From JADGQN01 sp035315185 (GTDB lineage: Bacteria > Desulfobacterota > Syntrophorhabdia > Syntrophorhabdales > WCHB1-27), in NCBI GenBank assembly GCA_035315185.1, contig DATFYE010000163.1:1-39304 (forward strand): 39,304 nt of DNA, in the 5' to 3' direction. Positions within the stretch are counted from its first letter, which is position 1; the number at the start of each line of letters is the position of its first letter. A program made the position numbers and the translations under genes. Positions 15,995 to 24,119 of the stretch are shown one piece after another. The notes under the pieces were generated by a model that saw only the letters and a program-made list of their open reading frames with translations, did no database searches and was not told the DNA's origin.

Positions 15995-17746
15995 TCACCC
16001 CTCTTTCATTCTTTTTGCCCTGAGCTTCTTTGTGGCCTCTGCATCGACCTCATAGAAATAAGGGTGGCCCGCAGGTTTCAGGGCAACACCGTATTCGTTT
16101 CGCGCCTCTTCTAAGGAGACAAAACCCTCCAGGACATCCATTCTTACCTTCTCCGGCTCCCTCTCTAGAGGGTTTCCCCAGCCTCCGCCTCCAGCTGTGC
16201 GGACGATTACCTCAGAATTCGTCGGCACGGGATAGAGGGCCACATCAACACTTTGCCATTCCGGCTGGTCGGGAAGACGTAGCAGGAAGTCGGACACATC
16301 TCCTGGTTTACCTCCCCACAAGCCCCAGGGAGGACACTCCCTCCTGCCTGTCTGAACGAGATTCCATCTGCCCTCCACCAGGTTGCGGACCTGGGAATCG
16401 AGTCCCAGCCCTCCCCTGAACTTCCCTGCACCTCCGGAATCCTGCCGCAGTACTCTCTCCTGAACGAGGACCGGGCACTTCAGCTCGATGTTTTCGATGG
16501 GTGCGTTTCTCACATCACCCTGGCAGATCGAAACAGAAGCCGACGCTCCGTCTTCAAAGGGACGCCCGCCCCAGCCCCCTCCCTCTATGCTCTGCACGAT
16601 AAAGTTTTTTTTCTTCTGAGGGTCGTATCCAAAAAAGACAATGGTTCCTCCCAGCACCCCCAGATGCCCCGCGGGAATCTTGTCAGGAATGGCAGGAGCC
16701 AAAGCCTTCAAGATCGTATCAACCACGGTTGGGATCGGCATGCTCCAGCCGGACATGACCGCCGGGTATTTGGCCATCATAAAATTGCCTTCAGGAACGA
16801 TGAGCTTTAATGCGTTAAAGGATCCTTCATTCACGGGCTCCAGCGGCATGGTCAGGGCCTTATAAGCCACCCTGGCCCCTGCAAGAGTGCGGGAGTTATA
16901 AGGTCCTTTGTTCTGCGGGTCACAGCCTGACAAGTCGATAGTCATATCGCTTCCTGAGACGGTCACCTTCACCTTGATACGAAGCGGCACATCCTTTTGA
17001 AAACCGTTGGTGTCCATAAAGCTCTCCGCTTCGTAGACACCGTCCGGGATCTGCTCAATCACCTTTCGGCATTTGGCTTCCGTATCGGCAAAGATCCTCT
17101 TGACCGAATCCAGGAGAACATCCCTACCGAATTTAGTGAACAGCTCTTCCAGCCGGCGCAGGCCCAACTGGCAGGCCGCCATTTGGGCGCGTAGATCTCC
17201 CATGGATGCTTCGGGATATCGGATATTGTCGGCAATCACTTTGAGGAGTTCCGTATTGGGCTCTCCCCCCTTGTAAATTCTTAATTGATCGAGCTGGAGT
17301 CCTTCCATCCATGGGTCCAGAACATTGGTAGCAGCCCCGAAACCTGTACTCATCCCCCCGATGTCGACCCAGTGGGCCCGAATGATCGGAAAACCGATCA
17401 GCTCTCCCTTGAAAAAGAAGGGCGTGTACACGCATACGTTGTTAAGGTGTTGTCCACAGACGGCCTGGTGATTGGCTATGATCACGTCTCCCGGTTGGAA
17501 GTTCGTGAGGCCGATCTTCTCCACACCGTCTTTGATCACCACGGCAAGGTCCGCCACAAAATGAGAAACACCTCCCAGGTTCTGGGAGAGCAGGTTCCCC
17601 TGGGCGTCAAGCAGAGCACAGCAGTAATCCCCTACTTCGTAGATCATCATGTTGTAAGAAGTCCTCTGCAAATCGTAAGACATCTCATTCGAGATCGCTG
17701 GCAAAGCATTGCGAATAACTTCAAGGGTAACAGGATCGACTTTCAT
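15995..17746 (-). CDS. hyuB: Hydantoinase/oxoprolinase subunit B
   Basis: A 583-residue HyuB-family subunit that, with HyuA, hydrolyses a cyclic imide or lactam (hydantoin, N-methylhydantoin, 5-oxoproline) at the cost of ATP, or carboxylates a ketone in acetone-carboxylase relatives. Typical segments are VTLEVIRNALPAISNEM at the start, GDVIIANHQAVCGQHLNNV, HWVDIGGMSTG, and the glycine-rich SIEGGGWGGRPFEDG and GGAGKFRGGLG. The length is normal. Its ATG follows the hyuA stop with no gap (TAGATG), with GGAGG ten bases upstream, so the two subunits are translationally coupled. No gamma subunit of acetone carboxylase follows, which favours the amidohydrolase role. Confidence 0.93.
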   Translation of the reverse strand: MKVDPVTLEVIRNALPAISNEMSYDLQRTSYNMMIYEVGDYCCALLDAQGNLLSQNLGGVSHFVADLAVVIKDGVEKIGLTNFQPGDVIIANHQAVCGQHLNNVCVYTPFFFKGELIGFPIIRAHWVDIGGMSTGFGAATNVLDPWMEGLQLDQLRIYKGGEPNTELLKVIADNIRYPEASMGDLRAQMAACQLGLRRLEELFTKFGRDVLLDSVKRIFADTEAKCRKVIEQIPDGVYEAESFMDTNGFQKDVPLRIKVKVTVSGSDMTIDLSGCDPQNKGPYNSRTLAGARVAYKALTMPLEPVNEGSFNALKLIVPEGNFMMAKYPAVMSGWSMPIPTVVDTILKALAPAIPDKIPAGHLGVLGGTIVFFGYDPQKKKNFIVQSIEGGGWGGRPFEDGASASVSICQGDVRNAPIENIELKCPVLVQERVLRQDSGGAGKFRGGLGLDSQVRNLVEGRWNLVQTGRRECPPWGLWGGKPGDVSDFLLRLPDQPEWQSVDVALYPVPTNSEVIVRTAGGGGWGNPLEREPEKVRMDVLEGFVSLEEARNEYGVALKPAGHPYFYEVDAEATKKLRAKRMKEG

Positions 17747-19804
17747 CTATTCTATACCTCCAACTGTAATCGATATTTCACCATAGGGGCAGATCGTTGC
17801 CCGGTCTCTGTACGAAAGATAGGTGTTAGAGGCATACTCTTCGATAATGGCAGGTCCTTCAACGATATAGCCGGACGGGAGGGCCTCGCGGCTGTACACA
17901 GGGCACTTCACGGGATTCCGCGGATCGTCGAGGTAAATATCACGAAAGCCTTTGATCGCAGGGCTTTCCACAAGGGCTTTCTTTTCGGGAAACGAAATCT
18001 TTTTCCTCACCCCGTAGGCAGTGACGCGGATGTTGACGATCTCTATCGGCTCCTCTGCCGCTTTATGGCCGTACCGTCGATCATGAAGCGCATCGAAAGC
18101 CAGACGTATCGCCCCGGCATCTCCGGATGAGATCTCTTCCACCGAAACCGGCACAGTCAGGAAGAACTCCTGTCCGATGTACCTGAGATCAAAAAAGGGC
18201 TGGACCCGGATAGATTCTTCTTCTACTCTTTCCTGCCTCAGCGTCTCTCTTCCGATCAAAGCCATTTCATCGTAGATACCTTGGATAACCTTGAAGTCTG
18301 CCTCAGCGAGGGGCCTGTAATAGGTCCTCACATAGTCATGTTTTACATCGGTCATCAGCATACCAAGGGCAGAAAAATGGGCAGGAAATAAGGGGACGAC
18401 GACCTTCGGGATTTTCAGCTCCCTGGCTATTTCCATTGCGTGGACGGGCCCTGCGCCCCCTGAGGCCACCATGACGAATTCGCGGGGGTCATATCCCTTC
18501 TCCACTGACACGCCTCGAACGGCGTAGGACATATTGGCCACGGCAATCCTGATGATTCCCAGTGCTGTTTCTTCGACGGAAAGCCCCAGCCTCGCGGCAA
18601 CTTTCTCCTCGATCGCCTTTCGGGCCTTCGCCACATTAAGAGGCATCTCGCCACCGAGGAAGTTTGCAGGACTGATGCGTCCGAGAATCACGTTGGCATC
18701 CGTGATGGTCGGCTCCTCTCCTCCCTGGTCATAGCAGACAGGGCCCGGGTCCCCGCCGGCGCTTTGCGGACCCACTTTCAGCCCTCCGACTTCGTCAATC
18801 CAGGCAATGCTGCCTCCGCCCGCACCCACTTCAACGACGTCGACGACAGGCAGCATCACCGGCTGACCGCTCGCGTAACCCCCCACGTGGTATCCTTCAG
18901 CCACGGAAGCTTCTCCGTCTTTGATGAGGCTTGCCTTTGCCGTCGTTCCTCCCATATCAAACGCAATAACATTCTGATGTCCCAATCTCTTACCGATCTC
19001 GGCAGAAGCGATGATACCGCCCACCGGACCCGATTCCATCATGGCCACAGGAATTCTTTTCGCCATCTCAGGCGACATAACCCCGCCGTTCGACTGCATG
19101 ATCAGCAATGAGCCGGAGAATCCCAGAGAATCGAGCAGCTTTTCCAGGCCATCGATATAACGAGTCACCTTGGGACCGATGTAGGCATTGACGACAGTCG
19201 TTGAGGTCCTCTCATATTCGCGGTATTCCCTGAGGATTTCGTGGGAGAGAGCGATATAGGCGAAAGGCAGCAGCTTCGCGAGCGCCCTGCCCATCCTGGC
19301 CTCATGGGCGGGATTGACATATGAATGGAGGAAACAGACTGCCACGGCCTCCGGCTCGACTTGGAGGACTTCCCGGGCCACGGCCTCTGCCTCATCCTCC
19401 CCGAGGGGCTTCCAGGTTTCGCCGCTTGCCCGCAACCTCTCCGGAGCCTCGAAGGTCATGTGCCGAAACACGAGGGGTTCCGGCCTCTTAAAAAAAATAT
19501 TGTAAGATTCCGGTCTGTTTCCTCTCCCTATCCGGTAAACATCCTTTGTGCCCCGGGTGGTGACAAGGGCGGTCTTAGCGCCTTTCCCTTCGATCACGGT
19601 ATTGATTGCCACTGTGGTGCCGTGGACGAAATTGCGGCATTCCTTCATATCAAACCGGCTTTTCTTGAGACAATTAAGGATGCCGATGGTAAGATCCTTT
19701 GGCGTGGTGGAACTCTTTGCCTGTTGTAATTCGCCCGTCACTTCGTCAAAAACGATCAGGTCAGTAAAAGTTCCGCCGATGTCCAACCCTATGCTTAATG
19801 CCAT
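17747..19804 (-). CDS. hyuA: Hydantoinase/oxoprolinase subunit A
   Basis: A 685-residue HyuA-family ATP-binding subunit. The actin-like ATPase starts with DIGGTFTD (8-15). FVHGTTVAINTVIEGKGAKT follows, then ESGPVGGIIAS and FDMGGTTAKAS, and the C-terminal FVMVASGGAGPVHAMEIA. These are the phosphate and adenosine loops of the family. It partners with HyuB for ATP-driven ring opening of a hydantoin-like compound. GGAGGG eight bases before the ATG is a strong ribosome site. It is the first gene of the operon, and the 590-bp gap upstream contains an inverted repeat that could be an operator. The substrate is unassigned; creatinine- or uracil-derived rings, 5-oxoproline and succinimides are all possible. 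Confidence 0.93.
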   Translation of the reverse strand: MALSIGLDIGGTFTDLIVFDEVTGELQQAKSSTTPKDLTIGILNCLKKSRFDMKECRNFVHGTTVAINTVIEGKGAKTALVTTRGTKDVYRIGRGNRPESYNIFFKRPEPLVFRHMTFEAPERLRASGETWKPLGEDEAEAVAREVLQVEPEAVAVCFLHSYVNPAHEARMGRALAKLLPFAYIALSHEILREYREYERTSTTVVNAYIGPKVTRYIDGLEKLLDSLGFSGSLLIMQSNGGVMSPEMAKRIPVAMMESGPVGGIIASAEIGKRLGHQNVIAFDMGGTTAKASLIKDGEASVAEGYHVGGYASGQPVMLPVVDVVEVGAGGGSIAWIDEVGGLKVGPQSAGGDPGPVCYDQGGEEPTITDANVILGRISPANFLGGEMPLNVAKARKAIEEKVAARLGLSVEETALGIIRIAVANMSYAVRGVSVEKGYDPREFVMVASGGAGPVHAMEIARELKIPKVVVPLFPAHFSALGMLMTDVKHDYVRTYYRPLAEADFKVIQGIYDEMALIGRETLRQERVEEESIRVQPFFDLRYIGQEFFLTVPVSVEEISSGDAGAIRLAFDALHDRRYGHKAAEEPIEIVNIRVTAYGVRKKISFPEKKALVESPAIKGFRDIYLDDPRNPVKCPVYSREALPSGYIVEGPAIIEEYASNTYLSYRDRATICPYGEISITVGGIE

Positions 19805-19937
19805 AACTAAAGCCCTCCGACTAATGAACTACGTCGCCCGTGGAGCTGCGAGGCGTCAGCGTCAAAGCCCTTCATAAAACGTTATAAATTCCGAAGCGAG
19901 TTCCTAAGAATTTTTTCGTTATATCTTAATTGCAATT

Positions 19938-19956
19938 CAGTTCTCAGAAAGAACTG
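19938..19956. promoter_or_regulatory. Perfect inverted repeat, possible operator for hyuA
   Basis: CAGTTCT (19938-19944), a CAGAA spacer, and AGAACTG (19950-19956) form a perfect 7-bp dyad about 135 bp upstream of the hyuA start, next to the TATAAC -10 candidate. It could bind a dimeric repressor or fold as a short RNA hairpin. Confidence 0.35.
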
Positions 19957-20075
19957 TCACCCCCTCATTTCCATTCCCGCGGGCTTATCTTGGCTTCTAT
20001 CGCCTGTCTACGGGGGCCTGCCGAGTGGTGCCTACGTGTTCCCCTCACAGTAGTATCCTATCCCCCACATTTATG

Positions 20076-20195
20076 TCAACAGGATTTTGAAGGGGTCGAG
20101 CAAGAAATCCACGAGTAGGGTTTTATGACGCTTCTGGAGGCGGCTGCAATCCGGCTGCCCGCTTCACCGGTGAGGGTCAATGGGACTTTCTTCAC
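20076..20195 (-). CDS. Small hypothetical ORF or leader peptide upstream of hyuA
   Basis: A 39-codon frame on the minus strand begins with GTG six bases after a strong GGGAGGTG ribosome site. Translation starts MKKVPLTLTGEAGSRIA and ends with a serine/cysteine-rich tail. Its stop lies about 270 bp before hyuA. It could be a regulatory leader, or the surviving 5' end of a deleted gene. I recognise no family, and the well-formed ribosome site is the main support. Confidence 0.3.
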   Translation of the reverse strand: MKKVPLTLTGEAGSRIAAASRSVIKPYSWISCSTPSKSC

Positions 20196-20302
20196 TTCTT
20201 TCACCTCCCTATTTTCAGTGCCGGTTTATAGATCTTTCCGAAGAAGCCACCGGTATCAATATCCAAGGGGCTAGGTCGGTTCGGCTTCGAGAATAAACCC
20301 CT

Positions 20303-20331
20303 TGACGCGGGGACGAAAGTGCGCTAATTTC
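20303..20331 (+). promoter_or_regulatory. Sigma-70-type promoter of cydAB
   Basis: TTGACG (20303-20308), 17 bp, TAATTT (20326-20331). The predicted start is near 20338, giving a 60-base leader to the cydA ATG. This is one of the better consensus matches in the window. Confidence 0.55.
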
Positions 20332-20398
20332 GGAGAAGCATTTTGCGGGCTGGGTGCCCAGGCAAGCACTCATCCTCTATGCCGAAAGGAGTTGCAGG

Positions 20399-21733
20399 AT
20401 GGACGTGCTCTTCTTATCGAGGCTGCAGTTCGCTGTGGCTACTTATTTCCATTTTCTCTTTGTTCCGCTTACCTTGGGTCTCTCTTTACTCATCGCCATA
20501 ATGCAGAGTCTCCATCTCAGAACAGGCAACGAGGAATACAGGGCCATGGCGAAGTTCTGGGGGAAACTCTTTCTCATCAATTTCGTCATTGGCGTGGTCA
20601 CGGGCATTACGCTGGAGTTTCAATTCGGAACGAACTGGTCGCGCTATTCCAGATACGTAGGCGACATTTTTGGTCCCCTCCTTGCGATTGAGGCAACCGT
20701 TGCCTTTTTCCTGGAATCGACCTTCATTGCCGTTTGGGCGTTCGGCTGGAAAAGACTCTCAGCCCGAGTGCACACACTTTCCATCTGGCTTGTAGCCATC
20801 GCATCCAATATTTCAGCCCTGTGGATCCTCATCGCAAATTCATGGATGCAGAGCCCGGTCGGCTTCGTCGTTAAAAAGGGGCGACCTGTATTGAACGATC
20901 TTGTGGCTGTCGTGACGCAGCCGTACGCCATCCTGACGATCCTCCACACGCTCGCTGCGGCGTACGTGGTGACTGCATTTTTCGTGATGGGTATAAGCGC
21001 TTATCACATCCTCAGAAAACAGCACGGCAGTTTTTTCCTGCGCTCTTTTCGTATGGGGCTCATTCTCGGATTGATCTCATCCTTGTTTGTCCTCGCCGAG
21101 GGGCACATGCACGCAGCCATGCTTGCCGGTGCACAACCCGCAAAGATGGCAGCCCTGGAAACGCACTGGGAGACCAGCACCTATGCACCGGTCTATATCC
21201 TCGCACTCCCTGACCAGGAGAACGCTAGAAACAGCATCCAGATAGGAGCTATCCCGGGTGCTTTGAGCGTACTGGCATTTCATACCCCGTCTGCCGAAGT
21301 AAAAGGCCTTCGAGATATCCCCGCAGGGGAACGTCCCCCCGTGGCGGCAGTCTTCTTTTCCTTCAGACTCATGATCACCCTCGGTCTCTTGTTTGCACTG
21401 CTCACGATCGTGGCCTGGTTCAGAAGAAACAAGCTTGAGTCGAGCCCGTGGCTGCTGCGCATCCTGCTCTACGCCATTCCATTTCCTTATGTCACCTGCG
21501 CGCTGGGCTGGACCGTAACCGAGCTGGGCAGGCAACCGTGGATCGTATACGGCCTCATGAAAACCGGTGACGCTGTATCCCCGGTGGCGGCAAGCCAGGT
21601 GGGGACTTCTCTGGTAGCCTTTATTCTCGTCTATTCTCTTCTCGGTATTGCCGCGTTTGGACTCATGGCCCGCAGCGCTCGGCAGGGCCCGCAGCGGACT
21701 CCCGTACCAGTGCATTCAGGAAAGGAGGCGTGA
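20399..21733 (+). CDS. cydA: Cytochrome bd quinol oxidase subunit I
   Basis: A 444-residue inner-membrane subunit of the bd oxidase, which oxidises quinol and reduces O2 to water without proton pumping. H18 in LQFAVATYFHFLFVP is the heme ligand near the N-terminus. LEFQFGTNWSRY, the acidic pair in LAIEATVAFFLES, the histidine in TILHTLAAAYV and GRQPW in TELGRQPWIVYG are the other family hallmarks. The Q-loop is short, as in the class without the E. coli insertion. I chose the ATG at 20399 because AAAGGAG precedes it and the true N-terminal helix starts there. In an apparently anaerobic organism it most likely removes oxygen. Confidence 0.96.
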   Translation: MDVLFLSRLQFAVATYFHFLFVPLTLGLSLLIAIMQSLHLRTGNEEYRAMAKFWGKLFLINFVIGVVTGITLEFQFGTNWSRYSRYVGDIFGPLLAIEATVAFFLESTFIAVWAFGWKRLSARVHTLSIWLVAIASNISALWILIANSWMQSPVGFVVKKGRPVLNDLVAVVTQPYAILTILHTLAAAYVVTAFFVMGISAYHILRKQHGSFFLRSFRMGLILGLISSLFVLAEGHMHAAMLAGAQPAKMAALETHWETSTYAPVYILALPDQENARNSIQIGAIPGALSVLAFHTPSAEVKGLRDIPAGERPPVAAVFFSFRLMITLGLLFALLTIVAWFRRNKLESSPWLLRILLYAIPFPYVTCALGWTVTELGRQPWIVYGLMKTGDAVSPVAASQVGTSLVAFILVYSLLGIAAFGLMARSARQGPQRTPVPVHSGKEA

Positions 21734-21736
21734 GAC

Positions 21737-22762
21737 ATGCTGGAGACGATCTGGTTCTTGCTCTGGGGTATTCTCTGGGCTCTTTATTTTATGCTTGATG
21801 GCTTTGACCTCGGCCTTGGCACGCTCATGCCTTTTCTCGGGAAGAATGATACGGAAAGACGCATCATTTACAACACCATGGGGCCGTTTTGGGATGGGAA
21901 TGAAGTATGGCTTATCACTGCAGGCGGCGTGACCTTCGCTGCCTTTCCCGGGACTTACGCCGTTCTTTTCAGTGCCTTCTATTCCCCCCTGATGATCATC
22001 CTGTTCGCTCTCATCATCCGGGCAGCTGCCTTTGAATTCAGAGGGAAACTGCCGGGCAGAGCCTGGCGTTCTTTGTGGGATGGCTGCCTGGCCCTGGGTA
22101 GCTTCGTGCCGGCCCTGCTCTTCGGCGTCGCCTTCGCCAACATCTTCCGCGGCATACCTATAGACGGTGAAGGGGTTTACCAGGGGAGTCTCTTCACGCT
22201 CCTCAACCTTTACAGTCTTCTCGGTGGTCTGCTCTTTCTTCTTCTCTTTCTCGTGCACGGCGCGCTCTGGCTCGCCGTAAAATCGGAAGGTATACTTCAA
22301 CAACGGGCAATTCGGTACGCAAAGTCGCTCTGGCTATTGCTCGTGATCGTCGCCGTCCTGTTCCTGGCACACACCTGGTTCGAAACAGATCTCTATCACA
22401 ACTACAGACTCATCCCTGCGCTATTTCTCATCCCTTTGTGCGCGGTCCTGGCACTTTTGCTGGTTCGGGCTTATCTCTCTCAAAAGACATGCGTGAAAGC
22501 CTGGTTTGCGTCGTGCCTGGTCATTATCTGCGTCACGCTCTTTGGCGTCATGGGGCTCTATCCGAACATGCTGATTTCGAGCATGAACCCTGCGTACAAT
22601 CTGACCGCTTTTAACGCGGCGTCGAGTCCTGGAACGCTTAAGATCATGCTCGTCGTGGCCCTGATTTTTGTACCCATAGTTATACTCTACCAGGGCTGGG
22701 TCTACTTACTCTTCAGACACAAGGTTCACACCGAAGACCTGCAGAGTGATGAAGCGTATTGA
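21737..22762 (+). CDS. cydB: Cytochrome bd quinol oxidase subunit II
   Basis: A 341-residue, mostly hydrophobic partner of CydA with about nine membrane segments. DGFDLGLG (21-28) in the first helix and GPFWDGNEVWLITAGG are diagnostic. The ribosome site AAAGGAGG lies within the last codons of cydA and the gap is 3 bp, so the pair is co-translated. No cydX or cydCD genes are seen here. Repeat element C directly follows and may act as the terminator. Confidence 0.96.
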   Translation: MLETIWFLLWGILWALYFMLDGFDLGLGTLMPFLGKNDTERRIIYNTMGPFWDGNEVWLITAGGVTFAAFPGTYAVLFSAFYSPLMIILFALIIRAAAFEFRGKLPGRAWRSLWDGCLALGSFVPALLFGVAFANIFRGIPIDGEGVYQGSLFTLLNLYSLLGGLLFLLLFLVHGALWLAVKSEGILQQRAIRYAKSLWLLLVIVAVLFLAHTWFETDLYHNYRLIPALFLIPLCAVLALLLVRAYLSQKTCVKAWFASCLVIICVTLFGVMGLYPNMLISSMNPAYNLTAFNAASSPGTLKIMLVVALIFVPIVILYQGWVYLLFRHKVHTEDLQSDEAY

Positions 22763-22766
22763 TGCT

Positions 22767-22969
22767 ATAGCGATTTGCATTCAAGATGGATGACCCAGCC
22801 TTCGGCCGGGTACCCCGGGCGGCAGTGAGGATTGTTCTAGCCGGGTACCCGTGGGCAGCAATCTTTCCAGCGGGCACAAGCAACTAAACCACGGGTGGCA
22901 GGAGGAAAGCGACGCAACACACCCGCAAGCGGGTACCCGGAAGGTATACGCTTGAAGGCGAATCGGTAT
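22767..22969. repeat. Palindromic intergenic element, copy C (long subtype)
   Basis: A 203-bp element. The left arm ATAGCGATTTGCATTCAAG (22767-22785) matches the reverse complement of the right arm (22951-22969) at 16 of 19 positions. The interior differs from copy A by blocks containing GGGTACCCG three times. It is read in the opposite direction to copy A: the sequence beside the right arm reverse-complements to GTATACCTTCCGGGTACCC, shared with copy D. It fills the space between the convergent cydB and lipoprotein genes and its end overlaps the lipoprotein stop codon. Confidence 0.8.
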
Positions 22970-23256
22970 TAGTCGCCGAATTTCTTGCGGAGTGTTTCGT
23001 TTACTTTTAAAACTTCTTGCGGATCCTTACCCTGTATCTCCCAGCTGTAGCTTCCCTTTCCATCTTTTTTCAGCTTGATCTTTACTTCGGACTTGATCGA
23101 TTTTCTCAGCTCATCCATTTCTTTCTGATATGTTGCATCCTTCGGATACCCTGCATCCTTCTGTGTTTCACCGACCTTCTTCGCGGGCGGGACATCCGCT
23201 GTGCCCGTGCAACTTGCGAGCAGGACCACAATCACCATCATTGCAAAAAAACGCAT
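22969..23256 (-). CDS. Small lysine-rich lipoprotein
   Basis: A 95-residue protein with a clear type II signal: MRFFAMMVIVVLLASC, lipobox LLASC, lipidated cysteine C16. The mature part is highly charged and lysine-rich (about residues 40-70 helical, then a short strand region GKGSYSWEIQGKDPQEV). I recognise no named family. It is expected on the inner or outer membrane facing the periplasm. There is no ribosome site; TTGAAA-17-TAGTAT directly upstream places the transcript start at or near the ATG, so it may be leaderless. Its TAA stop is contributed by repeat element C, so the insertion may have altered its C-terminus. Confidence 0.75.
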   Translation of the reverse strand: MRFFAMMVIVVLLASCTGTADVPPAKKVGETQKDAGYPKDATYQKEMDELRKSIKSEVKIKLKKDGKGSYSWEIQGKDPQEVLKVNETLRKKFGD

Positions 23257-23275
23257 ACTATCATACTATTATGCG
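23252..23275. promoter_or_regulatory. Palindrome with tandem 8-bp repeat over the lipoprotein start
   Basis: CGCATA (23252-23257) and TATGCG (23270-23275) flank two tandem copies of CATACTAT (23254-23261 and 23262-23269). The block covers the lipoprotein ATG and lies 37 bp before the divergent hydrolase gene, a good place for an operator. Confidence 0.35.
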
Positions 23276-23312
23276 AATTCAGCCTTTTCAATATATTTGT
23301 GGAGGAAGAGCC

Positions 23313-24047
23313 ATGGATCTGCACGTAGAGCGCCACGGTGCGGGGAGGCCGGTGGTCTTCATACACGGGGCCAGCGGAAGCTCCTCATCATGGTATTTCC
23401 AAAAGGAGTATCTGAAGCAATTCATGGAGGTGATCCTTCTCGATCTGCCCGGCCACGGAAAGTCTCCCGGAGATGGCTGCGACCGGCTTGAGGAATGCAG
23501 AGACGCCGTGCACGGTGTCCTGACGAGCCTGGGGCTTCATAAATGCTTTCTGGTGGGTCATTCGATGGGTGGGGCTATCGCCATGCTTTTTGCTCTCACC
23601 TACCCCGAGCTTATGGAAGGACTGGTTCTCATGGGCACGGGGGCAAAACTTCGCGTCTTCCCCGAGATACTGCAAGGCATCCTCAAAGACAAAGAAGGAA
23701 CGGTCCGCAAAATTGCGCAGTTCGCCTTTTCTAAGAAAACACCTGCTTCTATTATCGAGTCCGGTTTCAAAGAGATGATGAAGTGCAGGAAAGAAGTGAT
23801 TCACAGAGACTTCTCCAGTTGCGAACAGTTTGATGTCATGGACAGGGTCAAAAGAATCACTGTGCCCACCCTGGTTCTCTGTGGAGAGGACGACCTTCTC
23901 ACTCCAGCCAAGTACTCGATATTCCTTCACGACGAGATACCCGATTCAAAGCTTGTACGAATTCCTGAAGCGGGCCATCTTCTCATGATCGAAAAGCCGG
24001 ATCCGGTTAACCGCGCGATTGAAGCGTTCGTGACAGCGAAACAGTGA
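23313..24047 (+). CDS. Alpha/beta-fold hydrolase
   Basis: A 244-residue single-domain alpha/beta hydrolase. The oxyanion loop is FIHGASGSSSSW (17-27), the nucleophile elbow VGHSMGG gives S84, the acid is D194 in GEDDLLTP and the base is H222 in EAGHLLM. DLPGHGKS after strand 4 is typical of the esterase, C-C hydrolase and BioH/MhpC groups. I chose the ATG at 23313 because GGAGGAAGAG precedes it and similarity begins there; the frame itself extends further upstream. The substrate is not determined. A C-C bond or thioester hydrolase in aromatic or fatty-acid breakdown is one possibility. Confidence 0.9.
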   Translation: MDLHVERHGAGRPVVFIHGASGSSSSWYFQKEYLKQFMEVILLDLPGHGKSPGDGCDRLEECRDAVHGVLTSLGLHKCFLVGHSMGGAIAMLFALTYPELMEGLVLMGTGAKLRVFPEILQGILKDKEGTVRKIAQFAFSKKTPASIIESGFKEMMKCRKEVIHRDFSSCEQFDVMDRVKRITVPTLVLCGEDDLLTPAKYSIFLHDEIPDSKLVRIPEAGHLLMIEKPDPVNRAIEAFVTAKQ

Positions 24048-24075
24048 GCAGTAGGCGGTGAGCAGTGAGCGGTAG
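24044..24075. repeat. Degenerate GTGAGCAGT short tandem repeat
   Basis: From the hydrolase stop codon onward the sequence repeats GTGAGC(A/G)GT with small slips. Similar short repeats occur after several genes in related bacteria as far as I recall. It adds no coding sequence. Confidence 0.5.
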
Positions 24076-24119
24076 CAAAGCACAAAGGTGTTTACAGGCA
24101 ATCACGGAGGTTTGATGGC

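Larger units (their letters stand above)
19805..20398. other. Divergent control region between hyuA and cydA
   Basis: This 594-bp gap separates two divergent operons. It holds an operator-like inverted repeat near hyuA (19938-19956), a small minus-strand frame with a strong ribosome site (20076-20195) and a promoter for cydA (20303-20331). A TATAAC at about 19921 on the minus strand could be a -10 for hyuA, but no good -35 partner is seen. No regulator gene is encoded. Confidence 0.5.

Noticed and set aside
15995..19804. Acetone carboxylase, from HyuA/HyuB similarity
   Set aside because: No gamma subunit follows, and the neighbours suit amide/ureide breakdown better.
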